From the NCBI GenBank assembly GCA_902760965.1, contig CACWIN010000016.1, forward strand, positions 1 through 51,218: a stretch of DNA of 51,218 nt, read 5' to 3'. Under the pieces are notes generated by a model, which worked only from the letters and a program-made list of their open reading frames with translations, was not told where the DNA came from and did not search any database. Every line of letters begins with the position of its first letter. Positions within the stretch are counted from its first letter, which is position 1. This stretch comes from an uncultured Bacteroidales bacterium. Lineage in GTDB: Bacteria > Bacteroidota > Bacteroidia > Bacteroidales > Bacteroidaceae. A program made the translations under genes and the position numbers. Positions 18,038 through 27,601 of this stretch are shown here, piece by piece.

Positions 18038-18045
18038 TAGTTTTG
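18038..18045 (+). promoter_or_regulatory. -7 box upstream of the HTCS cluster
   Basis: TAGTTTTG matches TAnnTTTG, 21 bases before the first HTCS start. No clear TTTG is seen at -33. Confidence 0.5.
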
Positions 18046-18066
18046 TGAAACCAATTAATGTAATCA

Positions 18067-19551
18067 ATGAAACCCTTCAGGTTATCCTGTTTTTTTTCTG
18101 TTTTATTCCTGATATCCAACATCCCTTTCGGCCCAGCTTTCTCAAAAACCGGGGAACAAGCCGAAGGAGTTATTCTTACACAACCTGTAAACCGCTTTAC
18201 GATTGAAAAGGACAATCAGCCCTTTACCGATGATTTTATCTTTTCGGACAGTCTGGGAAATATCCCGCTGGAACCCGGACACTATACGCTCAAATCATTT
18301 GACACTCCGGGCAACAGGGTATCGGGCAAAAAAATCCTGGAGTTTGACATTACGGAATCCATATGGCAGACTCTTCTTGGAAAGGCAATCCTGATTACAG
18401 GCCTCTTAATATTGCTGTCCCTTGCGGTCGTCTGCATAATACTGGTCATGACAAGACGCAAGGAAAGAAAGGACAGCAAAACGCTTTTGGACAGGAATGA
18501 AAAGGTCATAACCGACCAGGGCAATCTGCTGCATGACCTTAAAACGCCTGTTTCACTAATTTACAATCCCATTAAGGATATACTGGACCGGAAATCGCTT
18601 CCAAAACAAGAATCGGACATTCTTGAAAACGTTCTTAAACAGGCCCAGAAAATTGCCGACAGTCTGTTGGCGGTTTCACCGCTTTCAGGCCATTCGGAAA
18701 CCTTGACATCAAGCCCTGAAATACTGGCCGAAGATGTTGAAGAAGAGTCCTCAAAACCCCTTAAACCCTTCAGTACGGCCAACGCATCGATCCTGTTTGT
18801 CGATGATGATACTGATCTTCTGGATTATATCCTGACGGATTACAAGGACCTGTTCAGCAACATCTATACCGCAAATAACGGTTATCAGGCATTGGAACTT
18901 GCCCGTGACAAGATGCCTGATGTGATAATCTGTGACATAATGATGCCCGAAATGAACGGATTCGACTTATGCCGTACCATAAAATCGGATCTTGAACTTA
19001 GTCATATCCCCGTCATCCTGCTTACTTCACGCAGCAACCTGCAGAATCAGGAAACCGGTTACAAGATGGGAGCCGATGCTTTCGTTGCAAAGCCTTTTGA
19101 CTCCAAGACTATGTACAAGATGATATCAAACCTGCTCAAGAACCGTTGGGACCTTAAAAAACAGTATGCCGATTCGGCTTTCACAACCCTTACCAAAGAG
19201 CAGACATACAGCCTTGCCGATGAGCAGTTTATCCTTAAGCTCAATAAACTCATCTCGGAGAATCTGTCCAATACGGACCTGGATTCTTCATTCCTTGCCA
19301 AGAATCTGGATATTACCCGTACCGCCCTGTTCAATAAGATGAGCAATCTTTTGGGAACATCGACCAAACGGTACATCCGCAAGATCAGGATTGAATATGC
19401 CAAGAACCTGCTGGCAAATTCGGACAAATCAATAGGCGAGATTGCCGTTGTTACCGGTTTTTCGTTAAGCCATTATTTCAGTACCACTTTCAAGCAGGAA
19501 ACCGGAATGACTCCAAGGCAATACAAAGAAAAGAACAAAACAAGACCCTAA
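18067..19551 (+). CDS. Decapitated HTCS: Y_Y_Y remnant, TM, His helix pair, receiver, AraC; no sensor propeller, no ATPase
   Basis: Regulator derived from a hybrid two-component system. The 494 residues, in order: signal peptide (1-26), about 70 periplasmic residues that resemble a lone Y_Y_Y fold (EPGHYTLKSFD), membrane helix (107-128), DHp helix pair with His156 in LLHDLKTPVSLIYNP, a 35-residue linker rich in Ser/Glu/Pro, receiver (about 240-355) with D246/D247, phosphoacceptor D290, T320 and K342, and an AraC domain (about 385-490; GFSLSHYFSTTFKQETGMTP). The propeller (some 650 residues in its neighbours) and the entire HATPase domain (N, G1 and G2 boxes) are missing, with no frameshift. 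It cannot phosphorylate itself; a partner kinase is needed. The next gene starts 15 bases later. Function is inferred. Confidence 0.88.
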   Translation: MKPFRLSCFFSVLFLISNIPFGPAFSKTGEQAEGVILTQPVNRFTIEKDNQPFTDDFIFSDSLGNIPLEPGHYTLKSFDTPGNRVSGKKILEFDITESIWQTLLGKAILITGLLILLSLAVVCIILVMTRRKERKDSKTLLDRNEKVITDQGNLLHDLKTPVSLIYNPIKDILDRKSLPKQESDILENVLKQAQKIADSLLAVSPLSGHSETLTSSPEILAEDVEEESSKPLKPFSTANASILFVDDDTDLLDYILTDYKDLFSNIYTANNGYQALELARDKMPDVIICDIMMPEMNGFDLCRTIKSDLELSHIPVILLTSRSNLQNQETGYKMGADAFVAKPFDSKTMYKMISNLLKNRWDLKKQYADSAFTTLTKEQTYSLADEQFILKLNKLISENLSNTDLDSSFLAKNLDITRTALFNKMSNLLGTSTKRYIRKIRIEYAKNLLANSDKSIGEIAVVTGFSLSHYFSTTFKQETGMTPRQYKEKNKTRP

Positions 19552-19566
19552 ACAGGATTACAACAT

Positions 19567-22500
19567 ATGCGTAGAAAGATCCTTTCCACTCTGTCATTAT
19601 TGATATCGGCATGTTTGTGGGCTGCAAACAGCCTGTCCGTAATACAAACCACCATTGGAAGCGGAATAGAGACCCAGTCCCTGAATGTCATCGCCAAAGA
19701 CCAACTTGGCCGGCTCTGGATTGGCTCTAACGTGGGCGTATCGGTCATATCGAACGGAACCGTGACCAATATCAGGGAGGTGGAATCGGAGGGAGGTTCG
19801 GTCATGCTGGGAAACATAAGCAGCATTGCCTGTACACAAAGTGCCCTGATATCTTCGCAAGACAGGATCCTTCATTATGAATTGGGCTGCGACTCGGCCG
19901 CCACCCTTAAATACAACGGACAAATACTTCATACCGAGGACTTTCTGGTTGAGGGAAACAATGTGACCTTTTTTGACAAGGATTACGGTTCTCTGTTCTC
20001 ATACAATATGGAAAACGGCATTTGCCGGCTTGTAGCTTCGTTCAAGAGCGACTCGGAGTTCTCCTTTTCCAAAATAATGCGTTCTGAATCCGACAGCCTG
20101 ACAATATATCTGGCCGATGACATGCTTGGATTGTACAGTTACAACAGGGATAACGGTATAATACAGCGGGTTCCGGGAACAGACCGGCCCATAATTGCAA
20201 AGGCATCGGCCATTGACAAAAGCGGAATGATATGGCTTTCCATACCGAACGGAGGAATTAAGGGATATTATATAAACAGCGGTTACGAAAACGTGGCCAA
20301 TTACAATACCCAAAACTGCAACCTTCCGTCCGATAATATCAGTCTTGTTTCGCCGTTAAACAACGGAAACCTTCTGCTTTGTCATCCTGATGCCGGAATG
20401 TGCAGGCTGCAAAGGACCGATATTGCCAATAACAGGATAACGGTAAGGAATATAAATGACCTGAATGATGTTACCAGCATCATGGTCAGTTACGACAGTC
20501 ACGAAACGTTGTTCGCCACCAGGGAACATGGCCTTATCTCTATAAAGGAGTCATTCATGTGGCAGATAGGCCATTTGACGGAGAAATCAAACGGCGTAAT
20601 AAACTATGAGAACTATTTATCCGTATTTGAAGAACCCCAGGGAACCATTCTTGTAGGAACAAGCGGAAACGGCATAAAAAGAATAGACGTTGACCGGCAC
20701 ATTGAGACCGTCTTTCCGGACGCACAGAAAGCCGTTGTGAGTTCCATGTGCAGGTTTGATGACAGGCAGGTACTAATGTTTGACAAAAGCGGTCAGGTCC
20801 TGCTGTTTGACAGACATACGGGGAAAACCGCAAAGTTGTCCAGACATCCCATATCGGACCTGATTGACAAAGTGAATTCCAGGAATGTCCGCTTTGTAAA
20901 TACATCCGAGGGGGATATCATGATATTCAATGCCGACGGACATCACTACATTTACAGGGTTGACCGGAACCTGATCCAGGAAATAAGGATTGATTACGAT
21001 AATGGCATTAACCTGCAGCAGGTTGAGAATATATGCGTTTCGCCATATGCCGTATATGTTACCACCCACGGATCGATCATTGAGATCAACACCGCTTCGC
21101 TCCAGACAAAGAGGGTTTATTACAACAATGTCCGGACTATTCACAACATTACCTCACTGGCCGCCGATTCAAACGGCAACCTCTATTTTACCGAACCTCA
21201 AGGGCTGCACCGTTATGACCCCAGGTCAAACAACGACGACCTGATTGTGAGCACATGGGGAAACGGCCGTTTTCTGAATGTAGCCGTTGACAAGAATGAC
21301 AGGGTCTGGTTCTCTACCACCAGCGAATTCATTCAGATGTATGATTATGCCAAGAAAGAAACCTTGGTCTATACTGTACAGGACGGAGTATCAAAGTCAC
21401 ATTTCCTGACCCATTTTTCACTGTGTACCGCCTCCGGGACAATCCTGTTTCCAAATGCTACCGGAATGCTGAGCATTGATACCCGCAGCATGCTTTCTAA
21501 GGACGACCAACCGCAACCTATTACCTGTCTTTCGGCTTATACGGACCGTAACAGGATTACCAAAGCCGAACTGGACAACTCGCTGATACACCCCTTCAAG
21601 CTTTCGCCGTCATTCAGGGAACTCCATCTGGAATTCTCTGCCAACTCTTTCAACCCCACATATCCTCATCAGTTCATCTTTACCATATACAGGGATGACA
21701 CTCCCGTAATGTCAATCAACTCCTCCGGCACTACTCTCAGCATTCCCCGTATGGATCATGGCAAATATACATTGGAGGTACAGCAGATTTACAGGAACGG
21801 ATTGAGTGAAAGCCGTAAAATAATCTCATACGTAATACGTAAACCCTTCCTGAAAAGCATACCCGGTCTGATCCTGTCACTTGCCCTGGTGGTATTGTTC
21901 GGTTACTCCATAGCCAGGTTCTCAAGCACAATCGAAAAAAACAGGATGGAAAAAGCAATGGCTGAGCAGGATATTAAGAACAGGGAAGACAAGATTGCGT
22001 TCCTGTCAAACATAGCTCATGAGCTCAGGACTCCCCTTTCGCTTATCTATAATCCTGTAAAGGACTTTCTTCAGGAAAAATCGGTTGACGGCATTGACTA
22101 TGAACGTATGGAAAGAATCTTTAACCAGGTCAACAAAATGACCGTAATGGTAAATATGATACTTGACAGCAGCCGTGCCGATGTAAACAAGGCCGATATC
22201 CTGATCGAAGAGGTTGATTTGAACGAATGGCTCAATTATCTGCTTGAGGATTACCGTATAGACTGCTACGGTAAGGGATTCAAACTTAAATTCATAGTGG
22301 ACAAGTCAATAGGCAAGGTTTCCATTGACAAACGCATAATAGAGACCGGACTGTCAAATATGGTCAACAACGCCATCAAATACAGCCCCAGCGGTACCAC
22401 CATAACAGTCAGCACCGCAAAGATAGGTCAGGACACCATAAGGGTATCGGTCAAGGACCAGGGTCGTGGATTTACCTGCAACTCCGAGGACCTGTTTAAA

Positions 22501-23550
22501 CGTTATTACCGTGAAAACGTGGACAACAGCATACCGGGATACGGACTTGGACTGCCCTACGCCCGCCTTCAGCTAAGCCTTATAGGTGGAAACATGTCGG
22601 CTGTAAACAATACTGACGGAGTTGGTTCCACCTTCTTTATGGATTTCCCGCAGGTTGTTGGCGAAAACGGCAAAACCATTGTTAAGGAATCTCCCACCCA
22701 GACACCGCAAACAAAAGCCACTGCTACAACCGGGCCCAAGGAACCGGAATCTCCTGCCGAAACCGAAGAGGCCATGGCACAGGATTTTGACACCAGGAAT
22801 ATGGCCATTCTTCTGGTATGTGCCGATAACAAGGAACTGGAAAACCTGCTTAAAGAGTTTAACGGTATGTTCCGGCTCATTATGACAGCACACAACGGAA
22901 AAGAGGCAGTTTCAATTCTGGAGCGCATGACCCTGGATATGGTCATAACCGACGCCGATATGCCAGAGATGGACGGATTTGAGTTGTGCCGCCATATTAA
23001 GAGTACATTCCAGATAAGCCATATACCGGTATTGCTACTGACCCGCCGCAGTGATTCCAGGAACAGGAAACTTGGATATAAGACGGGTGCCGATGCATTC
23101 CTGCCAAAACCGTATGACATTAAACAGTTGCTTACCATAATCAGGAGTCAGCTTGGCGGACGGTTTGAGATTAAACGGCAATTTAATTACGGATTCTTTA
23201 CAATGATGAATCCGGACCAGACATTCAGCGTTACCGATGAACAGTTCATTGAGAACCTGAATCAGGTAATAAAGAGCAATCTGTCCGATCCCGGTTTCAG
23301 TGACGAAACCATTCACAAACAGCTTGGCCTGTCAAGAACCCTTCTGCTTAAAAAAATGGAAGGTCTGCTTGGCACCAATATTGCAGGCTATCTGATAAGG
23401 ATTAGGAACGGATTCGTAAAGGATAAACTGTTGAACACCGACGATGAACTTGAGACTATTGCCAAGGATTCCGGCTTTGAAAGCGTGGACCAGATGAATC
23501 TTTCATTCAGGAAAGAGACGGGTAAAACAGTCTACTCATTCAGGGAATAA
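19567..23550 (+). CDS. Hybrid two-component regulator (HTCS) with intact kinase but substituted receiver pocket
   Basis: One-polypeptide sensor kinase/regulator (1327 aa). Signal peptide (1-20), periplasmic Reg_prop propeller blades (for example DQLGRLWIGSNVGVSVI, DKSGMIWLSIPNGG, DSNGNLYFTEPQGL), Y_Y_Y domain (about 685-760), membrane helix (about 765-785), DHp with His818 in AHELRTPLSLIYNP, HATPase with MVNNAIKY (about 934), DQGRGF (about 964) and GYGLGL (about 991), a Thr/Pro/Glu linker, receiver (about 1079-1195), and AraC-like end. In the receiver the two acidic residues are Cys1085-Ala1086, while D1129, the Thr and the Lys stay. The second HTH is degraded (DQMNLSFRKETGKTVYSFRE in place of a YFSxxFKxETGxxPxxY pattern). 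Probably a kinase with weakened output. Confidence 0.92.
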   Translation: MRRKILSTLSLLISACLWAANSLSVIQTTIGSGIETQSLNVIAKDQLGRLWIGSNVGVSVISNGTVTNIREVESEGGSVMLGNISSIACTQSALISSQDRILHYELGCDSAATLKYNGQILHTEDFLVEGNNVTFFDKDYGSLFSYNMENGICRLVASFKSDSEFSFSKIMRSESDSLTIYLADDMLGLYSYNRDNGIIQRVPGTDRPIIAKASAIDKSGMIWLSIPNGGIKGYYINSGYENVANYNTQNCNLPSDNISLVSPLNNGNLLLCHPDAGMCRLQRTDIANNRITVRNINDLNDVTSIMVSYDSHETLFATREHGLISIKESFMWQIGHLTEKSNGVINYENYLSVFEEPQGTILVGTSGNGIKRIDVDRHIETVFPDAQKAVVSSMCRFDDRQVLMFDKSGQVLLFDRHTGKTAKLSRHPISDLIDKVNSRNVRFVNTSEGDIMIFNADGHHYIYRVDRNLIQEIRIDYDNGINLQQVENICVSPYAVYVTTHGSIIEINTASLQTKRVYYNNVRTIHNITSLAADSNGNLYFTEPQGLHRYDPRSNNDDLIVSTWGNGRFLNVAVDKNDRVWFSTTSEFIQMYDYAKKETLVYTVQDGVSKSHFLTHFSLCTASGTILFPNATGMLSIDTRSMLSKDDQPQPITCLSAYTDRNRITKAELDNSLIHPFKLSPSFRELHLEFSANSFNPTYPHQFIFTIYRDDTPVMSINSSGTTLSIPRMDHGKYTLEVQQIYRNGLSESRKIISYVIRKPFLKSIPGLILSLALVVLFGYSIARFSSTIEKNRMEKAMAEQDIKNREDKIAFLSNIAHELRTPLSLIYNPVKDFLQEKSVDGIDYERMERIFNQVNKMTVMVNMILDSSRADVNKADILIEEVDLNEWLNYLLEDYRIDCYGKGFKLKFIVDKSIGKVSIDKRIIETGLSNMVNNAIKYSPSGTTITVSTAKIGQDTIRVSVKDQGRGFTCNSEDLFKRYYRENVDNSIPGYGLGLPYARLQLSLIGGNMSAVNNTDGVGSTFFMDFPQVVGENGKTIVKESPTQTPQTKATATTGPKEPESPAETEEAMAQDFDTRNMAILLVCADNKELENLLKEFNGMFRLIMTAHNGKEAVSILERMTLDMVITDADMPEMDGFELCRHIKSTFQISHIPVLLLTRRSDSRNRKLGYKTGADAFLPKPYDIKQLLTIIRSQLGGRFEIKRQFNYGFFTMMNPDQTFSVTDEQFIENLNQVIKSNLSDPGFSDETIHKQLGLSRTLLLKKMEGLLGTNIAGYLIRIRNGFVKDKLLNTDDELETIAKDSGFESVDQMNLSFRKETGKTVYSFRE

Positions 23551-23612
23551 GCTGATTAGTTGCATTTTAAGCTTTCTTTTACTATTTTAGCGGTTCAATT
23601 ACTGATTCAAAT

Positions 23613-26600
23613 ATGAAAAGAGCTCTGGTCTTACTGGCTTTGATGGGATTTGTATCAACAATCCGGGCCAACTTTGTTCAACAATACCAGGTTGGAGTGG
23701 AAAAGGGTCTGAGTTGCAATGCCGTCAGGTCGTTTACTAAAGATATATATGGCAGAATGTGGGTTGGTACCGTTAACGGAGCCAATCTTATATCGAACGG
23801 TTCTGTCAGGCAATACCGCTATTTTACCGTTAACGGCAACGATATTGTAACCGGCAACACCATGTCAATAGGTTGCTACAAGCATGCCATAATTGCCACC
23901 AACAGCCATATTCTGGACTTTGATCCCGAAAATGATTCCACCAGGATAGTTACATACAACGGAAATACCATAAGGACCGAATACATAATGATGCAGGGCG
24001 ACACGGCAATCTTTTACAATGCACCCCTAAGCTCACTGATGAGATACATCACATTGACCGGTCAAACGGAGAAGATTGCAGAATTCCCCGCCGAAAACCA
24101 GTTGCATTTTTCAAAACTGCTTCAGAGCCAGAACAACAGGAACCAGATCATTCTGGCCGAAAACGACCGTGGAATCTATACTTTTGACCTAAAGACAGGA
24201 ACTCTGACACACATTGGGGAGATAGGCGGAAACATCAATTCCAGGGCTTCGTTCATAGATTCAAAAGACATTCTTTGGATAGCTACAACCGGAAAGGGCG
24301 TATCGGGTTACTATATAGGGTCCGGATTTGACCTTATTTCCAAGTTCGACACCGGAAACTCCGGTATACTGAGTGACAACATAAGCTGCATGGAAGAGAT
24401 GCCGGACGGAAACCTGCTGATATGTTCCGACAATCACCGTTTGATTATCCTTAACCGCAAGAACGGAACCGTGGCAGACGCTTCTTTCGGTTATGACATT
24501 CCGCTTCATGTTACATGCGCCATGGTAAACCGTCAGGATAATGAGATAATCCTTGGTACACTTCATAAAGGAATAGTATCACTTAAATCATCCTTTTTCC
24601 ATTCCCTCAGCAACTATCAGGACGAGAACAATCAGGATTCCGAGGTTGCTACCATTCCCGTATCGGCGTTCCAGGACAATGACGGAACCATATGGTTTGG
24701 AACCGGAGGATTCGGTGTAGAGAGTTTTAACGAGAAAACCGGTAAATACACCCTGTTCAATTCCACCCAAGGAATGAGGATTTTTTCCATATGCAACTTT
24801 GACCGGGACAATCTACTTATTACAGACCGCATATCCGGACTGTTCCTGTTCAACAAAAAGACCGGAACATTAAAGCCCACACAGTTCCTGGCCGATGCCG
24901 GCATTATGATTTCGGCAGCCAGACTGACACACCTCAAGACCATATCCACCCCCGATGGTGACATAATGTTGTTCAACTGCAGCGGAAGACATCTCATTTA
25001 CAGGCAAAAGACCGGACAGGTAAACGAAATAATTCTGCAACAGATGAACGGGCAGGAAAACAACGGTATTGTCGAAGATGTAGTAGTCCGTCCGTCACAT
25101 GCTACCATTGCATGCAACGGATGTATATATCAGATTGATTACAGGACTCTTCTGGCCAGACTCATATATCAGGATAACGGCGATGGACACCATAATATCT
25201 CACACGTTGCCGAAGACTCCCGGGGAACGATATGGGCCTGCTCCCCTGATGAACTGATCAGTTTTGATCCCAGAGAGAACAAGATATCAAATGTGCTTGG
25301 CAAACAGGAGAACGAGGTTTTCCTGTCAATGAACATAGACAATCAGGACCAACTGTGGATTACCACCGACAAGTCCATGATCATAATGTATGACACAAAA
25401 GATGCGGTGCGGAAAGAACCATACTATTATTCCGGATGGAGTTCCGGTACCATCCTGAATTTCCTTACCGATTTCTCCATGGTTTCAAAAGACGGTTTCG
25501 TGTACTTTCCTCATACATCGGGCATACTTGTTATTGACCCTAATGACGTCAATTTAAAGAAAAGCAGCGGCCAGCTTGACATAATGATCACCAAGACCGT
25601 ATTGGACGGAAAAACCATTGATAACTCCCAGACCACGAACAAGGATAAAGTTTTGACCTTACCCAACCGATTCTCGCTTCTTGATGTAAATGTTGCGGTA
25701 AATCAGTTCAACCCTACCCGAATGGTTCCCCTTAAGTATACATTGCTTAAGAAAGGACGCCCGGACCCCGTCCTGGAAAGAGTTACTGCAAGTACAGGTA
25801 TATCCATTCCAAAATCAACATACGGGTCATTTACGTTGCAGATCAGTCAACGTACCGTTCAGGGGTGGACCGAACCTCAGGATATCCTCTCTTTCAATGT
25901 AGCCAAGCCGTTCATAATGACTATCCCCGCATATCTGCTCATTATCGCCATAATAATATCCATAAGCGTCACTATCTCAAAAGTAGGCATCAGCCTTAAA
26001 CAGATAGATATGGACCGTACCATAAATGCACAGCAAAACAAATACAAGGACGAAAAGATATCCCTTTTGTCAAATCTGGCCCACGAACTGAGAACTCCCC
26101 TATCCCTTATTTACAACCCGGTAAAGGATATGCTGGAGGAAAACACAGTCAAGGGTGCCGATTATGACCGGCTCCTTAAGGTTTCCAACCAAATCCGGAA
26201 AATGACCGAGATGGTCAACCTGATTCTGGACAAGGGAACTAGGGACATTACCAGGAATGACCTTGCCATTGAACCAGTACGTCTAAACTTATGGCTTGAA
26301 AATATAATCCGGGAGTTCATGCCCGAAACAAAAGACAAAGGCCTTAAGCTTGAGTTCATGCCATCGGACAAACTGGAAACGGTTTTCCTGGACCGAAAAG
26401 TAGTTGAGATTGCCGTTACCAACATTATCACCAATGCTATAAAGTTCAGCGATACCGGTACTATTACAATATCTACAGGTCTCCAGGACAACAATATCAG
26501 CATATCGGTTCATGACGAAGGCCGCGGATTCTCCTGCAAACCCGAGGAGCTGTTCAAGCGTTACAACACCGAACACGAGTTTGTTCCGGGATATGGTATG

Positions 26601-27593
26601 GGCTTGTCATATTCCCGATTCCTGATTGAACTGTTGGAGGGTACCATAACCGCATCGAGGAATGACGGTCCGGGTTCCACATTCACCATAGAGATTCCCG
26701 CCGATTTGGCCGAAAAGAATCTGCGCAAGACCTCAAGGCCTCATGTACCGCTGACCGAAGATAACGAAACCGTTAATGACATCCAGGTTGACCAGACCGT
26801 GCCCGATGAGTTTGATTTTGACACAAAGAGCATGACCCTTCTGATTGTGGATGACCAGGACGATATCCTGCAATTCATAAAAAATGAATATGCTCCCCTG
26901 TTCAAGACCATATATACAGCTCATGACGGAAAAGAGGGTCTTGACATTATAAGACAGCATATACCTAACGTTGTGGTAAGCGACATCATGATGCCCAGGA
27001 TGAACGGATTTGAGCTGTGCAGGACTATCAAGACAGACCTGGAACTGAGCAGTATTCCTGTAATCCTGCTTACGTCGCGCAGCGATCCCAAGAACCAGGA
27101 TATGGGTTACAAGATGGGAGCCGATTCTTTCCTGCCCAAGCCGTTTGATTCCAAACTGCTGTACAAGATTATACGCAGCCAGTTAAAGAACCGCTTTGAC
27201 ATAAAACGCCAGTACGCATCATCATTCATAACCGCAATATCCGAGGAGCAGACATTCAGCGCGGCCGATGAACAGTTTGTACTTAAACTGAACCGCTTTA
27301 TAAAAGACAACCTTGCCAACTCCATGCTTGGAGTTGACATGATTGTGGAACATATGGGTGTGTCACGTACCACTCTGTTCAACAAGATGAACGCTCTTGT
27401 AGGCGTATCAACCAACAAGTATATCCGTAGGATCAGGATTGAGGTTGCCAAGGAGATGCTGGCCAAGACAACAAAACCGGTAGGGACAATTGCCGATGAA
27501 ACCGGCTTTTCGGAAAGCCAGTATTTCAGCACTGTCTTTAAGCAGGAGACCGGAATGACTCCCTCACAATACAAGGAATCCCTTGAGCAGTAA
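23613..27593 (+). CDS. Hybrid two-component regulator (HTCS), complete
   Basis: HTCS of 1326 aa with all parts: signal peptide (1-20), Reg_prop propeller (DIYGRMWVGTVNGANLI, DSKDILWIATTGKGVSGY, DNDGTIWFGTGGFGVESF, DSRGTIWACSPDELISFD), Y_Y_Y (about 690-765), membrane helix (about 770-790), DHp with His824 in AHELRTPLSLIYNP, HATPase boxes TNAIKFSD, DEGRGF and GYGMGL, receiver with D1080/D1081, phosphoacceptor D1124 and SFLPKPFD, and AraC end GFSESQYFSTVFKQETGMTP. It is a paralogue of the two genes before it, 62 bases downstream; the gap holds no clear promoter. HTCS proteins usually sense glycan fragments and control a nearby polysaccharide locus, but none is present here. Confidence 0.93.
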   Translation: MKRALVLLALMGFVSTIRANFVQQYQVGVEKGLSCNAVRSFTKDIYGRMWVGTVNGANLISNGSVRQYRYFTVNGNDIVTGNTMSIGCYKHAIIATNSHILDFDPENDSTRIVTYNGNTIRTEYIMMQGDTAIFYNAPLSSLMRYITLTGQTEKIAEFPAENQLHFSKLLQSQNNRNQIILAENDRGIYTFDLKTGTLTHIGEIGGNINSRASFIDSKDILWIATTGKGVSGYYIGSGFDLISKFDTGNSGILSDNISCMEEMPDGNLLICSDNHRLIILNRKNGTVADASFGYDIPLHVTCAMVNRQDNEIILGTLHKGIVSLKSSFFHSLSNYQDENNQDSEVATIPVSAFQDNDGTIWFGTGGFGVESFNEKTGKYTLFNSTQGMRIFSICNFDRDNLLITDRISGLFLFNKKTGTLKPTQFLADAGIMISAARLTHLKTISTPDGDIMLFNCSGRHLIYRQKTGQVNEIILQQMNGQENNGIVEDVVVRPSHATIACNGCIYQIDYRTLLARLIYQDNGDGHHNISHVAEDSRGTIWACSPDELISFDPRENKISNVLGKQENEVFLSMNIDNQDQLWITTDKSMIIMYDTKDAVRKEPYYYSGWSSGTILNFLTDFSMVSKDGFVYFPHTSGILVIDPNDVNLKKSSGQLDIMITKTVLDGKTIDNSQTTNKDKVLTLPNRFSLLDVNVAVNQFNPTRMVPLKYTLLKKGRPDPVLERVTASTGISIPKSTYGSFTLQISQRTVQGWTEPQDILSFNVAKPFIMTIPAYLLIIAIIISISVTISKVGISLKQIDMDRTINAQQNKYKDEKISLLSNLAHELRTPLSLIYNPVKDMLEENTVKGADYDRLLKVSNQIRKMTEMVNLILDKGTRDITRNDLAIEPVRLNLWLENIIREFMPETKDKGLKLEFMPSDKLETVFLDRKVVEIAVTNIITNAIKFSDTGTITISTGLQDNNISISVHDEGRGFSCKPEELFKRYNTEHEFVPGYGMGLSYSRFLIELLEGTITASRNDGPGSTFTIEIPADLAEKNLRKTSRPHVPLTEDNETVNDIQVDQTVPDEFDFDTKSMTLLIVDDQDDILQFIKNEYAPLFKTIYTAHDGKEGLDIIRQHIPNVVVSDIMMPRMNGFELCRTIKTDLELSSIPVILLTSRSDPKNQDMGYKMGADSFLPKPFDSKLLYKIIRSQLKNRFDIKRQYASSFITAISEEQTFSAADEQFVLKLNRFIKDNLANSMLGVDMIVEHMGVSRTTLFNKMNALVGVSTNKYIRRIRIEVAKEMLAKTTKPVGTIADETGFSESQYFSTVFKQETGMTPSQYKESLEQ

Positions 27594-27601
27594 AAAGGGA
27601 T

